Source: Cecembia rubra (GTDB lineage Bacteria; Bacteroidota; Bacteroidia; Cytophagales; Cyclobacteriaceae). Taken from it: a stretch of DNA of 64,000 nucleotides. The position numbers were made by a program, and so were the translations under genes. The stretch is taken from the NCBI RefSeq assembly GCF_003014575.1, contig NZ_PYGF01000007.1:212580-276579 (forward strand), in the 5' to 3' direction. Below are positions 34,598 to 44,908 of the stretch, one piece after another; position 1 is the first letter of the stretch, and every line of letters starts with the position of its first letter. The notes under the pieces were generated by a model. It was given only the letters and a program-made list of their open reading frames with translations. It did no database searches and had not been told where the DNA came from.

Positions 34598-35764
34598 TTA
34601 CATTTTGGAGAAATTTAGATAAAGGCCTATCAGTAATGCTACAGTTCCTGAAACCAAAAATAAAAACTCCGGACCAAGACTGTACCAGACAAATCCGGCA
34701 AAGGAGCTGGCCATCAATGCCGCTATACTTTGGAAGGCTGTGTAGGTTCCTATGGCGGTTGCAGTGTCTTTTGGCTGACTGATATTGGTAACCCAGGCTT
34801 TAGCCACCCCTTCGGTTGCCGCTGAAAACAAACCGTACAAGAGAAACAATGCGATAAACATCCAGAAATGGTCCGCGTAACCCATCCCCAAATACACCGC
34901 TGCAAAGATGAATAGACCAAAAGCAAAGACCCTTTTCATCCCCCATCTGTCGGCCAATGAACCCAAGGGATAAGCAAACAGCGCATACACCAAATTGAAA
35001 AAAATATAAAGACCGATGACATGGGTATCCCCCAGACCCGCTTCTTTAAGCTTGAGCAAAAGAAAAACATCAGAATGGTTGAAAAGTGAAAATATCAGCA
35101 GGGGAACAAGCAGTTTCCTATAGGCAGCAGGACTTTCTTTCCAATACCGGATAAAATCAAGAAAACTTGTTTTTGAGATTTGCTGTGGTTTTTCCCGCTT
35201 CTTTTCCCGGATAATAAATGTAAAACTTATGGCCAGAATGCCTGGAAGAAAAGCCAGCAGGAACAGCATTTTATAATCCTCGGGACGATAGGCTAAGTAC
35301 AGCAACGCCAACAAGGGACCTACCACAGCCCCTAGGGTATCCATAGCCCTGTGAAATCCAAAGACACGGCCTTTGGTAGCATTAGTGGCTTCATCGGACA
35401 AAAGCGCATCCCGGGCACCTGTTCTTAGTCCTTTACCAAACCTGTCCAAAGTCCTTGCAAAAAACACCCAAAGCGGAAAAACATAGGCCACCAACAAGGG
35501 TTTGGAAATAGCGCTGAGCGTATAGCCCAACTGAACAAAAGGCAACCGCTTTCCTTGATTGTCACTGAGTTTGCCAAAGTATCCCTTGCTCATACCTGCT
35601 GTTGCTTCAGCCACCCCCTCTAGGATCCCTATCAAAAGGACAGAAAATCCTATACTGCTCAAATAAATCGGCATGACCGGATACAGCATCTCACTGGCCA
35701 CATCTGTGAAGAAACTGACCAAGGAGAGGATGATAACGTTTTTTGTCAGGAGGGAGGATTTCAT
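34598..35764 (-). CDS. Major facilitator superfamily permease
   Basis: This protein has 388 residues from ATG 35764 (a TTG three codons earlier is less likely) and twelve predicted membrane helices. It carries LYPVMPIYLSSIGFSVLLIGILEGVAEAT, the loop-2/3 SDNQGKRLPFVQLGY motif (degenerate RxGRR signature), FARTLDRFGKGLRTGARDALLSDE and ADRWGMKRVFAFG in the second half. That RxxDRxGKGxRxxxRDA motif belongs to a clade of MFS proteins without firm substrates. It follows the P-type ATPase gene in the same direction with a 34-base gap. Confidence 0.88.
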   Translation of the reverse strand: MKSSLLTKNVIILSLVSFFTDVASEMLYPVMPIYLSSIGFSVLLIGILEGVAEATAGMSKGYFGKLSDNQGKRLPFVQLGYTLSAISKPLLVAYVFPLWVFFARTLDRFGKGLRTGARDALLSDEATNATKGRVFGFHRAMDTLGAVVGPLLALLYLAYRPEDYKMLFLLAFLPGILAISFTFIIREKKREKPQQISKTSFLDFIRYWKESPAAYRKLLVPLLIFSLFNHSDVFLLLKLKEAGLGDTHVIGLYIFFNLVYALFAYPLGSLADRWGMKRVFAFGLFIFAAVYLGMGYADHFWMFIALFLLYGLFSAATEGVAKAWVTNISQPKDTATAIGTYTAFQSIAALMASSFAGFVWYSLGPEFLFLVSGTVALLIGLYLNFSKM

Positions 35765-35798
35765 TTGAAACAACCTAAAGATTACTGTCCAAAATCTC

Positions 35799-38279
35799 TT
35801 AACTATTTACCGGCTTCTGTCTGATTATTTTTATTAATTCCAATAAGATAAGCATCAATACTCCCCCAAGTAATGAAGGTATAAAATGATAGTAACCAGG
35901 GAAATCAAAACTGAAAATCTTTTGCAACCAGGTAATCTTAATGGTCAACAACAACATGGTAAATGCAGTCAGTGAAATGATCCAGATTGCCACATTTTTT
36001 TCAAAAATTACGGACAAAAAGTTCCTCGAATCAGACAATGAAGTAAGTATCAGAAACACATTTCCCATAATCAACAAAGAAAAAGCGATGGCCCTTACCT
36101 CTCCGTCGGAATGCCCTTCGTTGATGGAAAAAAAATAAACAATGACTACCATAGCCAAGAGTAATAAACCTTTGAGCAAACTGAATAATATTTTTCCCCA
36201 TCCGAAAAACAGTTCATCTGGATTTCTTGGTGGCCGATTCATGATTCCTTTCTCTTCCTGCTCTGATTCAAAAGCAATAGAACATACCGGATCAATGATT
36301 AACTCCATAAATACTATATGAATAGGCATCAAAAGAATGGGTAGGGAAGGGAAAAAGGCAGGGAGAAGGACCAGGCCAATGATTGGAATATGAATAGCAA
36401 TGATATATGACATTGCTTTTTGCAGATTGTCAAAAATCTTTCTTCCCAAACGTATTGCGCTTACTATTGAAGCAAAATTATCATCAAGCAATACTAAAGA
36501 TGATGCTTCGCGGGCTACATCTGTGCCCTTTAAGCCCATGGCTACGCCAATATCCGCTGCCTTGAGGGCAGGGGCATCATTGACCCCATCTCCTGTCATA
36601 GCGACTATTTCGCCATTTGCTTTAAGAGCCTGAACAATTTGTAGTTTTTGCTCGGGAACAATTCTCGCAAATACGCTGGTATGTTTTATTCTTTCTTTTA
36701 ACTCAGCCGTATCCATATCCCGCAGTTCCGTACCCGTTAACACATTATCATTATGAATTAAACCTATTTGGCTGGCAATGCTTTTTGCAGTTGCCGGATA
36801 ATCACCGGTAATCATGATGACTTTTATCCCTGCTTCATTACAATCTTTGATGGCTTGTGGAACCTCAGGGCGTATGGGGTCCTCAAAGGCTACTAAACCG
36901 GTAAATTCAAAATCAAAACCGCTCTGCTTGTCAGGTAAGGCAGCACCTGAAGAACAAATGCTTCTTGCTGCAGCAAGAACCCTATACCCCTTTTCGGCCA
37001 GTTTTTGTACAAGTTGTTTTTTTCCGGCCGTTACAGCCTCTGAAAATCCGCACAATTGAAAAACCGTTTCGGGAGCCCCTTTGCAATAAGCCGTAACAAT
37101 CTGGTTATTTTCAGACCCCAAGACCCTTGTCATGGCAATAAACTCTTTGGATATTGGATATTCTTTCAAAATTTTACCTTCATCCAAATGGATTTCCAAA
37201 TCATTCAAAGTGCTGTTGATCGCTTTTTCCATCGGGTCAATGGAGTTGCTGGGTGAAGCGAGATACAGGATCCTTAATAATTCTTCGATTTCTTTTCCTT
37301 GGGTCTTAAAATCTGGTTTATAAGAGATAATATCATTATAGGCCAAAGCTGCTATTTCCATTTTGTTCTGTGTAATGGTACCCGTTTTGTCCGAGCATAA
37401 TACTGTGGCAGAACCGAGGGTTTCAATGGCCGATGGTTTTCTGGTCAGTACTTTATTTTTCGATAAACGCCATCCCCCTAAAGCAAGAAAAATAGTCAGT
37501 ACTACAGGAAACTCTTCTGGCAGCAAAGCCATGGCAGCGGCAAGTCCATTGAGAAGTGAGAATAAAAAATTGCCTCTTGTAAAGTAAAATGCCAAAATCA
37601 CTCCAGCACTGATGATTGCACCTCCTAAAAATAGGTTTCGGATCAGTGTTTTCATCTCCCGCTGTAAACGTGTGCTTTCTTGCTGAATAGTCTGTAAAGA
37701 AACGCCGATTTTCCCAAACTGGGTTTTGGTTCCGGTAAGGACCACTTTGGCAACTCCTGTTCCCTGAACCACTAATGAGCCACTAAAAACCTGAGTATCG
37801 GAATGCTCAGTCTTAATGACGGGAATAGATTCCCCGGTTAATAGTGATTCGTCTACAGTTAGGTTGTTGCTTTCAATAACCAAAGCATCTGCAGGAACCC
37901 GGTCTCCTTCATGAAGGATAACGATGTCCTCTAGTACCACCTCCCTGCCTGCAATACGGATCTCTATTCCATCGCGGATCACTAAAGCACGGGGAGAGGA
38001 AAGCTGCCTCAATGCCGCTAAAGATTTTTCAGTCTTCCGGTGTTGGTAGAAAGTGATAAAAATGATGATGAATACCCAACAAAAAAGTATTGTCCCCTCA
38101 GAATAGTCCCCTAAAACAAAGTAAACCAAACTACAACTGATCAGTAAAAGAAACAAGGGCTCTCTGATTACCTCAAGGGCAATCTGCCAAACATTTTTCG
38201 GCTTAGCAGAGGGCAATTCGTTGTAGCCGTGATTTTTAAGTTTTTCAGAAGCTTCTGCACTTGTTAATCCTTTTACCAT
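35799..38279 (-). CDS. Cation-transporting P-type ATPase (P2/calcium-like)
   Basis: This 826-residue inner-membrane pump carries the actuator TGES at 148-151, phosphorylation motif CSDKTGT (Asp297), nucleotide-binding KGAPE, and hinge TGDGVNDAPAL, all intact. TM4 reads LLPEEFPVV, like the P2A calcium-pump PEGLP with Glu255 retained but a second Glu in place of Gly. No N-terminal heavy-metal-binding domain, so it is not a CopA/ZntA type. The ion could be Ca2+, Mg2+ or Mn2+. It ends the VIT-ATPase-MFS string downstream of the RND efflux genes. Confidence 0.9.
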   Translation of the reverse strand: MVKGLTSAEASEKLKNHGYNELPSAKPKNVWQIALEVIREPLFLLLISCSLVYFVLGDYSEGTILFCWVFIIIFITFYQHRKTEKSLAALRQLSSPRALVIRDGIEIRIAGREVVLEDIVILHEGDRVPADALVIESNNLTVDESLLTGESIPVIKTEHSDTQVFSGSLVVQGTGVAKVVLTGTKTQFGKIGVSLQTIQQESTRLQREMKTLIRNLFLGGAIISAGVILAFYFTRGNFLFSLLNGLAAAMALLPEEFPVVLTIFLALGGWRLSKNKVLTRKPSAIETLGSATVLCSDKTGTITQNKMEIAALAYNDIISYKPDFKTQGKEIEELLRILYLASPSNSIDPMEKAINSTLNDLEIHLDEGKILKEYPISKEFIAMTRVLGSENNQIVTAYCKGAPETVFQLCGFSEAVTAGKKQLVQKLAEKGYRVLAAARSICSSGAALPDKQSGFDFEFTGLVAFEDPIRPEVPQAIKDCNEAGIKVIMITGDYPATAKSIASQIGLIHNDNVLTGTELRDMDTAELKERIKHTSVFARIVPEQKLQIVQALKANGEIVAMTGDGVNDAPALKAADIGVAMGLKGTDVAREASSLVLLDDNFASIVSAIRLGRKIFDNLQKAMSYIIAIHIPIIGLVLLPAFFPSLPILLMPIHIVFMELIIDPVCSIAFESEQEEKGIMNRPPRNPDELFFGWGKILFSLLKGLLLLAMVVIVYFFSINEGHSDGEVRAIAFSLLIMGNVFLILTSLSDSRNFLSVIFEKNVAIWIISLTAFTMLLLTIKITWLQKIFSFDFPGYYHFIPSLLGGVLMLILLELIKIIRQKPVNS

Positions 38280-38285
38280 TTTGCT

Positions 38286-39002
38286 TTACACGCTTACCCC
38301 AAACAGATATCCGACCAGTCCGGAAAGCACCATGGCTATAGTTCCCCAAACGGTAATTCTTAGGATAGCTTTTTTGATGCCCGAGCCACCTGTCCTGGCG
38401 GAAACAGCTCCCAAAATGACAAGGAAAAGGATAGTGAATCCATAAAGGAAATACTCCAGGTTGGTCACAGGGAGCAGCAGGATCACCAAGAGTGGTAAAA
38501 TCCCTCCGGCAGTGAATGCGGCTCCAGAAGCCAGTGCTGCCTGAATGGGGTTGGCCTGACTGATTTCATTGATACCCAACTCATCCCTTATATGGGTCCC
38601 CAGGGCATCTGCCGCCGTGAGCTCTTTGGCTACCTGCTTGGCAGTGGCTTTGGTCAGGCCCCTTTTTTGATAGATCTGTGCCAGGATTTTTTCCTCTTCC
38701 TCAGGCATATCCTGAAGTTCCTGTATCTCCCTTTCTATGTCGGACTTTTCAATATCCGTCTGGGAACTTACCGACACGTATTCTCCTGCCGCCATGGATA
38801 ATGCCCCTGCTACTAAGCCTGCCACCGTAGCCAAAACGATGGGGTCTTTGGTAGTACTGGCGGCAGTGACACCTATGGCAAGGCTGGAAATGGAAATAAT
38901 ACCATCATTGGCGCCCAATACCGCTGCCCTTAGCCAATTGCTGCGGTGGATATAGTGGCTTTCCAAATAGTTTTCTATGGTGAGCTTTTTGTTATTTTCC
39001 AT
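38286..39002 (-). CDS. VIT1/CCC1-family Fe/Mn transporter
   Basis: This 238-residue protein starts with ESHYIHRSNWLRAAVLGANDGIISISSLAIGV, the conserved entry of the VIT1/CCC1 family, followed by AGALSMAAGEYVSVSSQ, a charged cytoplasmic helical region (EREIQELQDMPEEEEKIL) and three C-terminal membrane helices. Family members move Fe2+ or Mn2+ across membranes. It lies six bases upstream of the P-type ATPase gene, so the two are co-expressed. An RND metal efflux set is just upstream. Confidence 0.93.
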   Translation of the reverse strand: MENNKKLTIENYLESHYIHRSNWLRAAVLGANDGIISISSLAIGVTAASTTKDPIVLATVAGLVAGALSMAAGEYVSVSSQTDIEKSDIEREIQELQDMPEEEEKILAQIYQKRGLTKATAKQVAKELTAADALGTHIRDELGINEISQANPIQAALASGAAFTAGGILPLLVILLLPVTNLEYFLYGFTILFLVILGAVSARTGGSGIKKAILRITVWGTIAMVLSGLVGYLFGVSV

Positions 39003-39060
39003 GGAGAATGAGGTCTTGTGGTTTATTGGTTTTTAAATGTTTTTATCGAATACAGCATTT

Positions 39061-40194
39061 TTACTTGACAATCTGAAAGCCTCCTTTGGAGAGGAATTGA
39101 CTTCCTTTGGGGAATTTTTCGGGATTGGCAATGGCAGACATTCCCTCATCCTGTGAAAGTAACTCTACTTCCATTTTCCTGAAATGGTAGGTATCTGCTT
39201 CTTTTTTCTCCAGAAGGAGTACATAGTTTTTACTGTCCGCATTGAGAACTGCAGTGTTGGGAAGGGCTGATTGGGTACTGGAAGTCTGCCCGATTTTGGC
39301 TTCCACAAACATTCCCGGCACTAGTGCCTGTCCTTCCTTTTCATCTTTCAAATGGACATGGATTGCCAACATTCTCTTTTCGTTGATGGATTGCCCAAGA
39401 AGGAAAATCTCTCCCTCAAAGACTTTCGACTTGTTGTCGGGCAGGTAGAAGGTCACGGGCTGCCCGATTTCCAGGGCAATGGCATCTTTTTCAAATACGT
39501 TCAGCTCGATGTGCAGATGGGCTTTGTTCACCAGGGTCAAAGCTACATCCGATGCATTGAGGTAGGTGCCCTGATTGACTTTGATGGATTCTATATAGCC
39601 GGAAATCGGTGCAAAAACAGCCGCTTTGGAACTGATGTTGGAAGCCGTGGTTTTGTCAGCAGCGATATTGATCAAGGCCAGCTTTTTTTTCAAACTCTCC
39701 GCTTTGGCCAACATGCTTTTGTAATCGGATTCTGCTTTCAGAAAATTCTTCTGAGAAGTGACATTTTCCTCATATAGGGCCTTTTGCCTTTCATAATCGG
39801 ATTTCAGATAGCTAAGTTGGCTTGAAGCGTCCAGATAGTCCTGCTGCATCTGCACGAATTCCGGGTTTTCCATGACAAAAAGAACCTGCCCCTTGTTGAC
39901 TTTCTGTCCTACCAAAAGATCAAATTGGACAATATTGCCCCCGAAATAGCAGCTTACTTCAAAGCGTCCTTCTGCAGGGATGTTGACAATTCCATTGGAA
40001 AGGATGAAGGTGGTAAAAGGATACTCCTGAAGACTTGTCATTTCCATATTGGATTTGTCGTACTGCTCCTGTGTGATGAGGATGACATCAACATCAGCTG
40101 CTTCCTCATTGCGCTGTGTCTTTTGTTCTTTGGAGCCACAAGCCACAAAAATTCCCAAGAGGACAATCGAAAGGATATAGGATAGTATTTTCAT
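39061..40194 (-). CDS. RND efflux periplasmic adaptor (membrane fusion) lipoprotein
   Basis: This 377-residue protein has a signal peptide and lipobox (LGIFVACGSKEQ). The barrel-sandwich hybrid and coiled-coil hairpin are visible: KVNKGQVLFVMENPEFVQMQQDYLDASSQL, YERQKALYEENVTSQKNFLKAES, then SPISGYIE-like APISGYIESIKVNQGTYLNASD. It links the inner-membrane pump to the TolC channel. It lies two bases after the TolC-family gene, last of the RND operon. CusB/CzcB-like by context, without extra His- or Met-rich metal-binding tails. Confidence 0.92.
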   Translation of the reverse strand: MKILSYILSIVLLGIFVACGSKEQKTQRNEEAADVDVILITQEQYDKSNMEMTSLQEYPFTTFILSNGIVNIPAEGRFEVSCYFGGNIVQFDLLVGQKVNKGQVLFVMENPEFVQMQQDYLDASSQLSYLKSDYERQKALYEENVTSQKNFLKAESDYKSMLAKAESLKKKLALINIAADKTTASNISSKAAVFAPISGYIESIKVNQGTYLNASDVALTLVNKAHLHIELNVFEKDAIALEIGQPVTFYLPDNKSKVFEGEIFLLGQSINEKRMLAIHVHLKDEKEGQALVPGMFVEAKIGQTSSTQSALPNTAVLNADSKNYVLLLEKKEADTYHFRKMEVELLSQDEGMSAIANPEKFPKGSQFLSKGGFQIVK

Positions 40195-40196
40195 AA

Positions 40197-41405
40197 TCAG
40201 GGTTGGATCAGGTAATTGATTTCCAGGACAGTCATGTTGTAACCTTGTAAATTGAACAGGTAGTCCAACTCGATATTTCTGGAACTTTCAATCAGGAGTA
40301 CATATTGAAGGAAGTCTATTTCCCCGTTCTGAAATGCCAAGGTTCCCTGGTTGATCAGCTGACGGCTGAGGTTCTTTCCCTCGTTTTGATAGAATGAAAT
40401 GGCTTCTTGGAATTTTTGTAACTCTATTTCCAATTGATGCCTTCTGTTCTCCAGCTGGAAACTGTAGTTTTCCAACGCAAAGGTTGCTTGGTTCCACTCA
40501 AGTCTGGAGGCCTGGATTTTGGCTTTCTGCGGCGCAAACCACAGGGGAACCGCTACACCAAACTGTACACCGGGATATACTTTTGCATTCATACCATTGT
40601 TTGTTCCTCTGAACACCTCTGCGCTCAGATCGGGCAGCAAGCGGTTTTTTTCCAGTTGCATGTTGTCTTTCCTCAGCTCCAGGTTCTTTTGGAAAAGGCC
40701 TAACCCTGGATGATTGGTCCAGATGGCATCCTGAACAGGCAAAGGCTCCAAGGGAATGCGTTTGATCACAAAATTGCTTTCGGTCTGTATAAGCTGTTCC
40801 AGTCTTTGGTAGGTCTGTCTCTTACTTTCTGAAGCTTGGGCCAACTTGACGGCCATTTCCCTTTTTTTGGTTTCTGCGGTAACCTTTTCGAGGTAGTTGG
40901 TCTCTCCTGTCGTAAACCTGAGATTGGCTGCTTTGGAAAACTGGGCATATAGGCTGTCCAGAAAGCGGAAGTTATTTTCCATTTCTTCCCAATAGAGGAT
41001 GGTATAATAGGTTTGGGAAACTTCCTTGAGCAACTGGGTTTTTTCCATTTCAAATTCCTGATAGCGGACTTCAGATATATCACTTAGTACCCGCTTTTGA
41101 AGTCCATAAACGGTTGGGAACTGCGCACTTTGGCTCAGGCCCCATACCCTGTTGGAAATGCCGTTTTCAGCAATGTCATTTTGATCATGCCGGTAAAAAA
41201 CCTGTGTTTTTTCAATGTTGACTCCCGCACCCACCATAGCACGGGTAGCTTCCAGGTTTTGGTAGGAGGCTTTCAGCCCGCGGTTGTTTTCTATGGCAGC
41301 CTGCATGGCGGTTTCCAGATCGATGACTGTTGTCTGAGACTTTCCCACCAAAGGGAAAAGACCGATAAAGGCGATAAGTATCCCTATTTTAAGGATATTA
41401 TTCAT
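40197..41405 (-). CDS. TolC-family outer membrane efflux protein
   Basis: This 402-residue protein has a signal peptide ending at GKSQT. The helical duplicated repeat of outer membrane factor proteins is present (DLETAMQAAIENNRGLKASYQNLEATRAMVGAG and the second repeat with LELRKDNMQLEKNRLLPDLSAEV), with a PGVQFGVAVPLWF strand. It starts within the end of the pump gene (overlap 8 bases) and is followed by the adaptor, as in CzcCBA-like sets. Confidence 0.92.
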   Translation of the reverse strand: MNNILKIGILIAFIGLFPLVGKSQTTVIDLETAMQAAIENNRGLKASYQNLEATRAMVGAGVNIEKTQVFYRHDQNDIAENGISNRVWGLSQSAQFPTVYGLQKRVLSDISEVRYQEFEMEKTQLLKEVSQTYYTILYWEEMENNFRFLDSLYAQFSKAANLRFTTGETNYLEKVTAETKKREMAVKLAQASESKRQTYQRLEQLIQTESNFVIKRIPLEPLPVQDAIWTNHPGLGLFQKNLELRKDNMQLEKNRLLPDLSAEVFRGTNNGMNAKVYPGVQFGVAVPLWFAPQKAKIQASRLEWNQATFALENYSFQLENRRHQLEIELQKFQEAISFYQNEGKNLSRQLINQGTLAFQNGEIDFLQYVLLIESSRNIELDYLFNLQGYNMTVLEINYLIQP

Positions 41406-44400
41406 GGGAACTTGATTTAGAATGGAACATGCTGTACAGGACAGGCAAAACCACCAGGGTCAATAAGGTAGCAGATACCAATCCTCCGACCACTACTGTG
41501 GCCAAAGGCCTTTGCACTTCCGCACCGGCAGAGGTAGAGATGGCCATGGGCAAAAAGCCCAGTGCTGCAGCGGCAGCGGTAAGCAATACCGGCCTCAGCC
41601 GTTCTTTTGTGCCTTTTAAAATCAGGGACTGAAGATCACCAGTGTGTATGTGTTTTAGCTCTTTGAAGTGCTCAATCAAAACGATCCCGTTGAGAACTGC
41701 GATACCAAAAAGTGCAATGAAGCCTACTCCTGCCGAGATACTGAAGGGCATGCCTCGGATAAACAGCAACAGAATACCGCCTACTGCAGAAAAAGGAATG
41801 GCCGTATAGATCATCAGGGCTTCCTTGATGGAGGAAAGGGCAAAAAAGAGCAAGAGGAAAATCAGGGCCAGGGCAATAGGAACAGCGATCATCAGCCTGG
41901 CCTTGGCCATGTTCAGGTTTTCAAATTGGCCCCCGTAATCCAGGTAGTAGCCTTCGGGGAGTTTGACTTTTTCGGTCAATCTGGTCTGAATGTCATCTAC
42001 CACGGATTGAAGATCCCTGTTTCTGACATTGACCCCGATCACCACCCTCCGTTTGGAAGCGTCCCTGGATATTTTGGCAGGTCCACGGTCCATGTAAATT
42101 TCCGCAAATTCACTTAATGGAAGGGAGCTCCCATCCGGTAGACCTACAGCGGCCAAGCGTATATTGTCCAAGTTGACCCGGTATTCTTTATCAAAACGGA
42201 TGACCAGGTCAAACTGCTTTTCACCTTCGAATACGACTCCTGTTTTCATTCCTGCAAAACCCATGGTGATGATGTCGTTCAAAGTAGAAATGTTGACCCC
42301 GTATTTGGCTATTTTCTCCCTGTCATAGCGGATTTTCATTTGGGGGAGTCCGGCGGTTTTTTCCACAATGATATCAGCTGCCCCTTCCACTCCTTGGATG
42401 GCCGCCTCAATTTCCCTGGCTTTTTGGTTGAGGATCTCCAGGTCCTCACCGAACAGCTTGATGGCCAGATCTGCACGTACCCCGGTTATCAGTTCGTTGA
42501 AACGCATTTCTATGGGCTGGGTAAATTCAAACTCCAGTCCGGGGATCACAGAAAGCGCCTTTTTGAAAGCATCCGCCAGTTCATCTTTTGTGCTGACCGT
42601 CTGCCATTCTTTGGGAGGCTTCAAGGTTACGATGATATCACTTTCCTCCATGGACATGGGATCAGTGGGTATTTCAGCCGCACCAATCCTACTCACTACC
42701 TGATCCACTTCCGGGAATCCAATGAGGATTTTTTCGATCTCTGTGGTCATTTCTATGGTATTACTCAAGGTGGTACCTGTTTTTAGGACGGGCTGGATCA
42801 CAAAGTCACCCTCGTCCAGGGTGGGAATAAACTCTGCACCCATTCTGGAAAATATTCCGAAAGCGAAAATCAGAATTCCCACAGCAAGTCCGAGCACTGT
42901 TTTTTTATGTTCTAGGGCCCATTGGAGTGTAGGTTGATAAAAGCTGTAGATAGCATCAAGTAAGCGGGAGGTAATGTTTTTCTTTTCAGGATCTGTGGCT
43001 TTTAGAAACAGGGAGGAGACTACAGGCACATAGGTTAATCCAAGGATCATGGTGCCGATTAGCGCAAAGCTGAACACCTGGGCCATGGGCCGGAACATTT
43101 TGCCTTCCACACCTGATAGGGAAAGTATGGGAATAAATACGATAATGATGATGATCTGTCCAAAGACAGCGGAATGCATCATTTTGGAGGCGGCATCAAT
43201 GGCAATATGGTCCCTCTTCTCTTTTATCTGGGTTTTGGATAGCCCGGAAAACTCGGTGAATCCTTTGGACAACTGAAAAGCGATGAATTCTACAATAATC
43301 ACCGCTCCGTCGATGATGATACCGAAGTCGATTGCACCTAAACTCATCAGGTTGGCATCCACCCCAAAAATGTTCATCATGGAAAGGGCAAATAGCAAGC
43401 TTAAGGGAATCACCGAAGACACCACGAGGCCTGATCTGATATTTCCCAAAAGCAAGACCACCACAAATATCACGATCAAACAACCCAAAATCAGGTTTTC
43501 GGCAATGGTGAAAGTGGTCTTTCCGATCAGGTCGCTTCTGTCCAAAAAGCCGTTGATGACAATTCCTTCAGGTAAGGTGGGTTCGATTTGGGCCAGTTTT
43601 TCCTTGACTCGGTCTATAGTGGCTTTGGAATCTGCCCCTCTCAGCATCATGACCTGGCCCAACACTTTTTCGCCTTGTCCATTGGCGGTGATGGCGCCAA
43701 AGCGGTTGGCATGGCCAAATCCCACCGTGCCCAAATCCCGCACATAAATGGGCGTTCCCTGCCTGACATCCACCACTATGTAGCCAATCTCTTCCAAGGT
43801 TTTGACCTGTCCTTCTGCGCGGATGAAATAGGATTCATCGGTCTTTTCTATGTAGCCTCCCCCGGCGATGGAGTTGTTTTCTTCAAGAGCACGGTACACT
43901 TGACTTAGATCAATTTGTAGGGATTTGAGGCGCTCGGGGTTGACCGCTACTTCATATTGTTTCAAAAATCCTCCCCAGGTATTGACCTCCACCACTCCCT
44001 GAATTCCAGACAACTGTCTTTTGACTAGCCAATCCTGGATCGTTCTCAGGTCGGTCAGGCTGTATTTGTCCTCATAACCGGGTTTGACATCGATGATGTA
44101 CTGGAATATTTCTCCCAGTCCAGTGGTGATAGGACCCATAAATGGGGAACCAAAGCCTTGGGGGATATTTTCCTGTGCACTTTGGATTTTCTCAGCGATC
44201 AGTTGCCTGGGCAGGAAGGAACCCATGTTGTCCTCAAAGACAATGGTGACTACAGAAAGCCCAAACTTGGAGACCGAGCGGATTTCTTTCACACCGGGTA
44301 AGTTGACCATCTCAAGTTCAATAGGGTAGGTCAGGTACCTTTCCACATCTTCTGTGGAAAGGTTTCTGGAGGTGGTGATTACCTGCACCTGATTGTTGGT

Positions 44401-44526
44401 GACATCAGGAACCGCCCCTATGGGAATCTGGGTAAGGGAATAAATACCATATCCAATCAGACCGATGACCAGGAGGAAAACGATGATTTTGTTTCCGACA
44501 CTCCATCTGATGATTTTTTCTAACAT
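41398..44526 (-). CDS. czcA: CzcA-type heavy metal efflux RND pump
   Basis: This 1042-residue inner-membrane proton-driven pump belongs to the heavy-metal efflux RND group. Family features are VPDVTNNQVQV at 39-50, LEMVNLPGVKEIRS, two large periplasmic loops, and the proton-relay helix DFGIIIDGAVIIVE (Asp400, Asp406, Glu413). That DFG..DGA pattern is typical of Co/Zn/Cd-type (HME1) pumps, whereas Cu/Ag pumps have a different version, so divalent-metal efflux is favoured. It heads the operon pump-TolC-adaptor and is upstream of iron/manganese and P-type transporters on the same strand. Confidence 0.93.
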   Translation of the reverse strand: MLEKIIRWSVGNKIIVFLLVIGLIGYGIYSLTQIPIGAVPDVTNNQVQVITTSRNLSTEDVERYLTYPIELEMVNLPGVKEIRSVSKFGLSVVTIVFEDNMGSFLPRQLIAEKIQSAQENIPQGFGSPFMGPITTGLGEIFQYIIDVKPGYEDKYSLTDLRTIQDWLVKRQLSGIQGVVEVNTWGGFLKQYEVAVNPERLKSLQIDLSQVYRALEENNSIAGGGYIEKTDESYFIRAEGQVKTLEEIGYIVVDVRQGTPIYVRDLGTVGFGHANRFGAITANGQGEKVLGQVMMLRGADSKATIDRVKEKLAQIEPTLPEGIVINGFLDRSDLIGKTTFTIAENLILGCLIVIFVVVLLLGNIRSGLVVSSVIPLSLLFALSMMNIFGVDANLMSLGAIDFGIIIDGAVIIVEFIAFQLSKGFTEFSGLSKTQIKEKRDHIAIDAASKMMHSAVFGQIIIIIVFIPILSLSGVEGKMFRPMAQVFSFALIGTMILGLTYVPVVSSLFLKATDPEKKNITSRLLDAIYSFYQPTLQWALEHKKTVLGLAVGILIFAFGIFSRMGAEFIPTLDEGDFVIQPVLKTGTTLSNTIEMTTEIEKILIGFPEVDQVVSRIGAAEIPTDPMSMEESDIIVTLKPPKEWQTVSTKDELADAFKKALSVIPGLEFEFTQPIEMRFNELITGVRADLAIKLFGEDLEILNQKAREIEAAIQGVEGAADIIVEKTAGLPQMKIRYDREKIAKYGVNISTLNDIITMGFAGMKTGVVFEGEKQFDLVIRFDKEYRVNLDNIRLAAVGLPDGSSLPLSEFAEIYMDRGPAKISRDASKRRVVIGVNVRNRDLQSVVDDIQTRLTEKVKLPEGYYLDYGGQFENLNMAKARLMIAVPIALALIFLLLFFALSSIKEALMIYTAIPFSAVGGILLLFIRGMPFSISAGVGFIALFGIAVLNGIVLIEHFKELKHIHTGDLQSLILKGTKERLRPVLLTAAAAALGFLPMAISTSAGAEVQRPLATVVVGGLVSATLLTLVVLPVLYSMFHSKSSSHE

Positions 44527-44908
44527 AAGCCGGGGGAAAAATAAACTTATGGACTTGCTCGAGAAATAATGGAAACCTTAGGTTTTTTCCTGGCTTACCG
44601 TCCAGCCTCTTTGTTTATCCACACCTCCCATTGACCAAATTCATTAATGAAATTTACGCTTTTTGCAGCGCTTTTTGATTGATTTTTAAAATTATTTCCC
44701 GTCAATGCAGAAAAAATTCGGAGGAAAAATCCCAGGGTTTGCGAGGTGCTGAAATGAGTTTTGCAAACAGGGCAGACTTAGGTTTTGGGAAAGGCTTTAA
44801 TGAGGAAATATTATCCGTCTCCTTTCTTTTATTTTGGTCAAAATTGAAAAAATATCCCGCTCAGTCCAGTAATAAACTGATCTCTAAACAATCTAACTGG
44901 GAGAAGAT
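44527..44908. other. Non-coding gap upstream of the RND operon
   Basis: About 380 bases with no credible gene. It must contain the RND operon promoter but no perfect -7 box was recognised on the minus strand. One perfect DnaA-box word lies at 44615-44623. No terminator is visible for the esterase gene ending at 44909. Confidence 0.4.

Noticed and set aside
34297..34782. 161-codon + strand frame after the SulP gene
   Set aside because: It starts inside the terminator hairpin and overlaps the MFS gene antisense; its composition (Ser/Arg-rich, no domain) looks non-coding.
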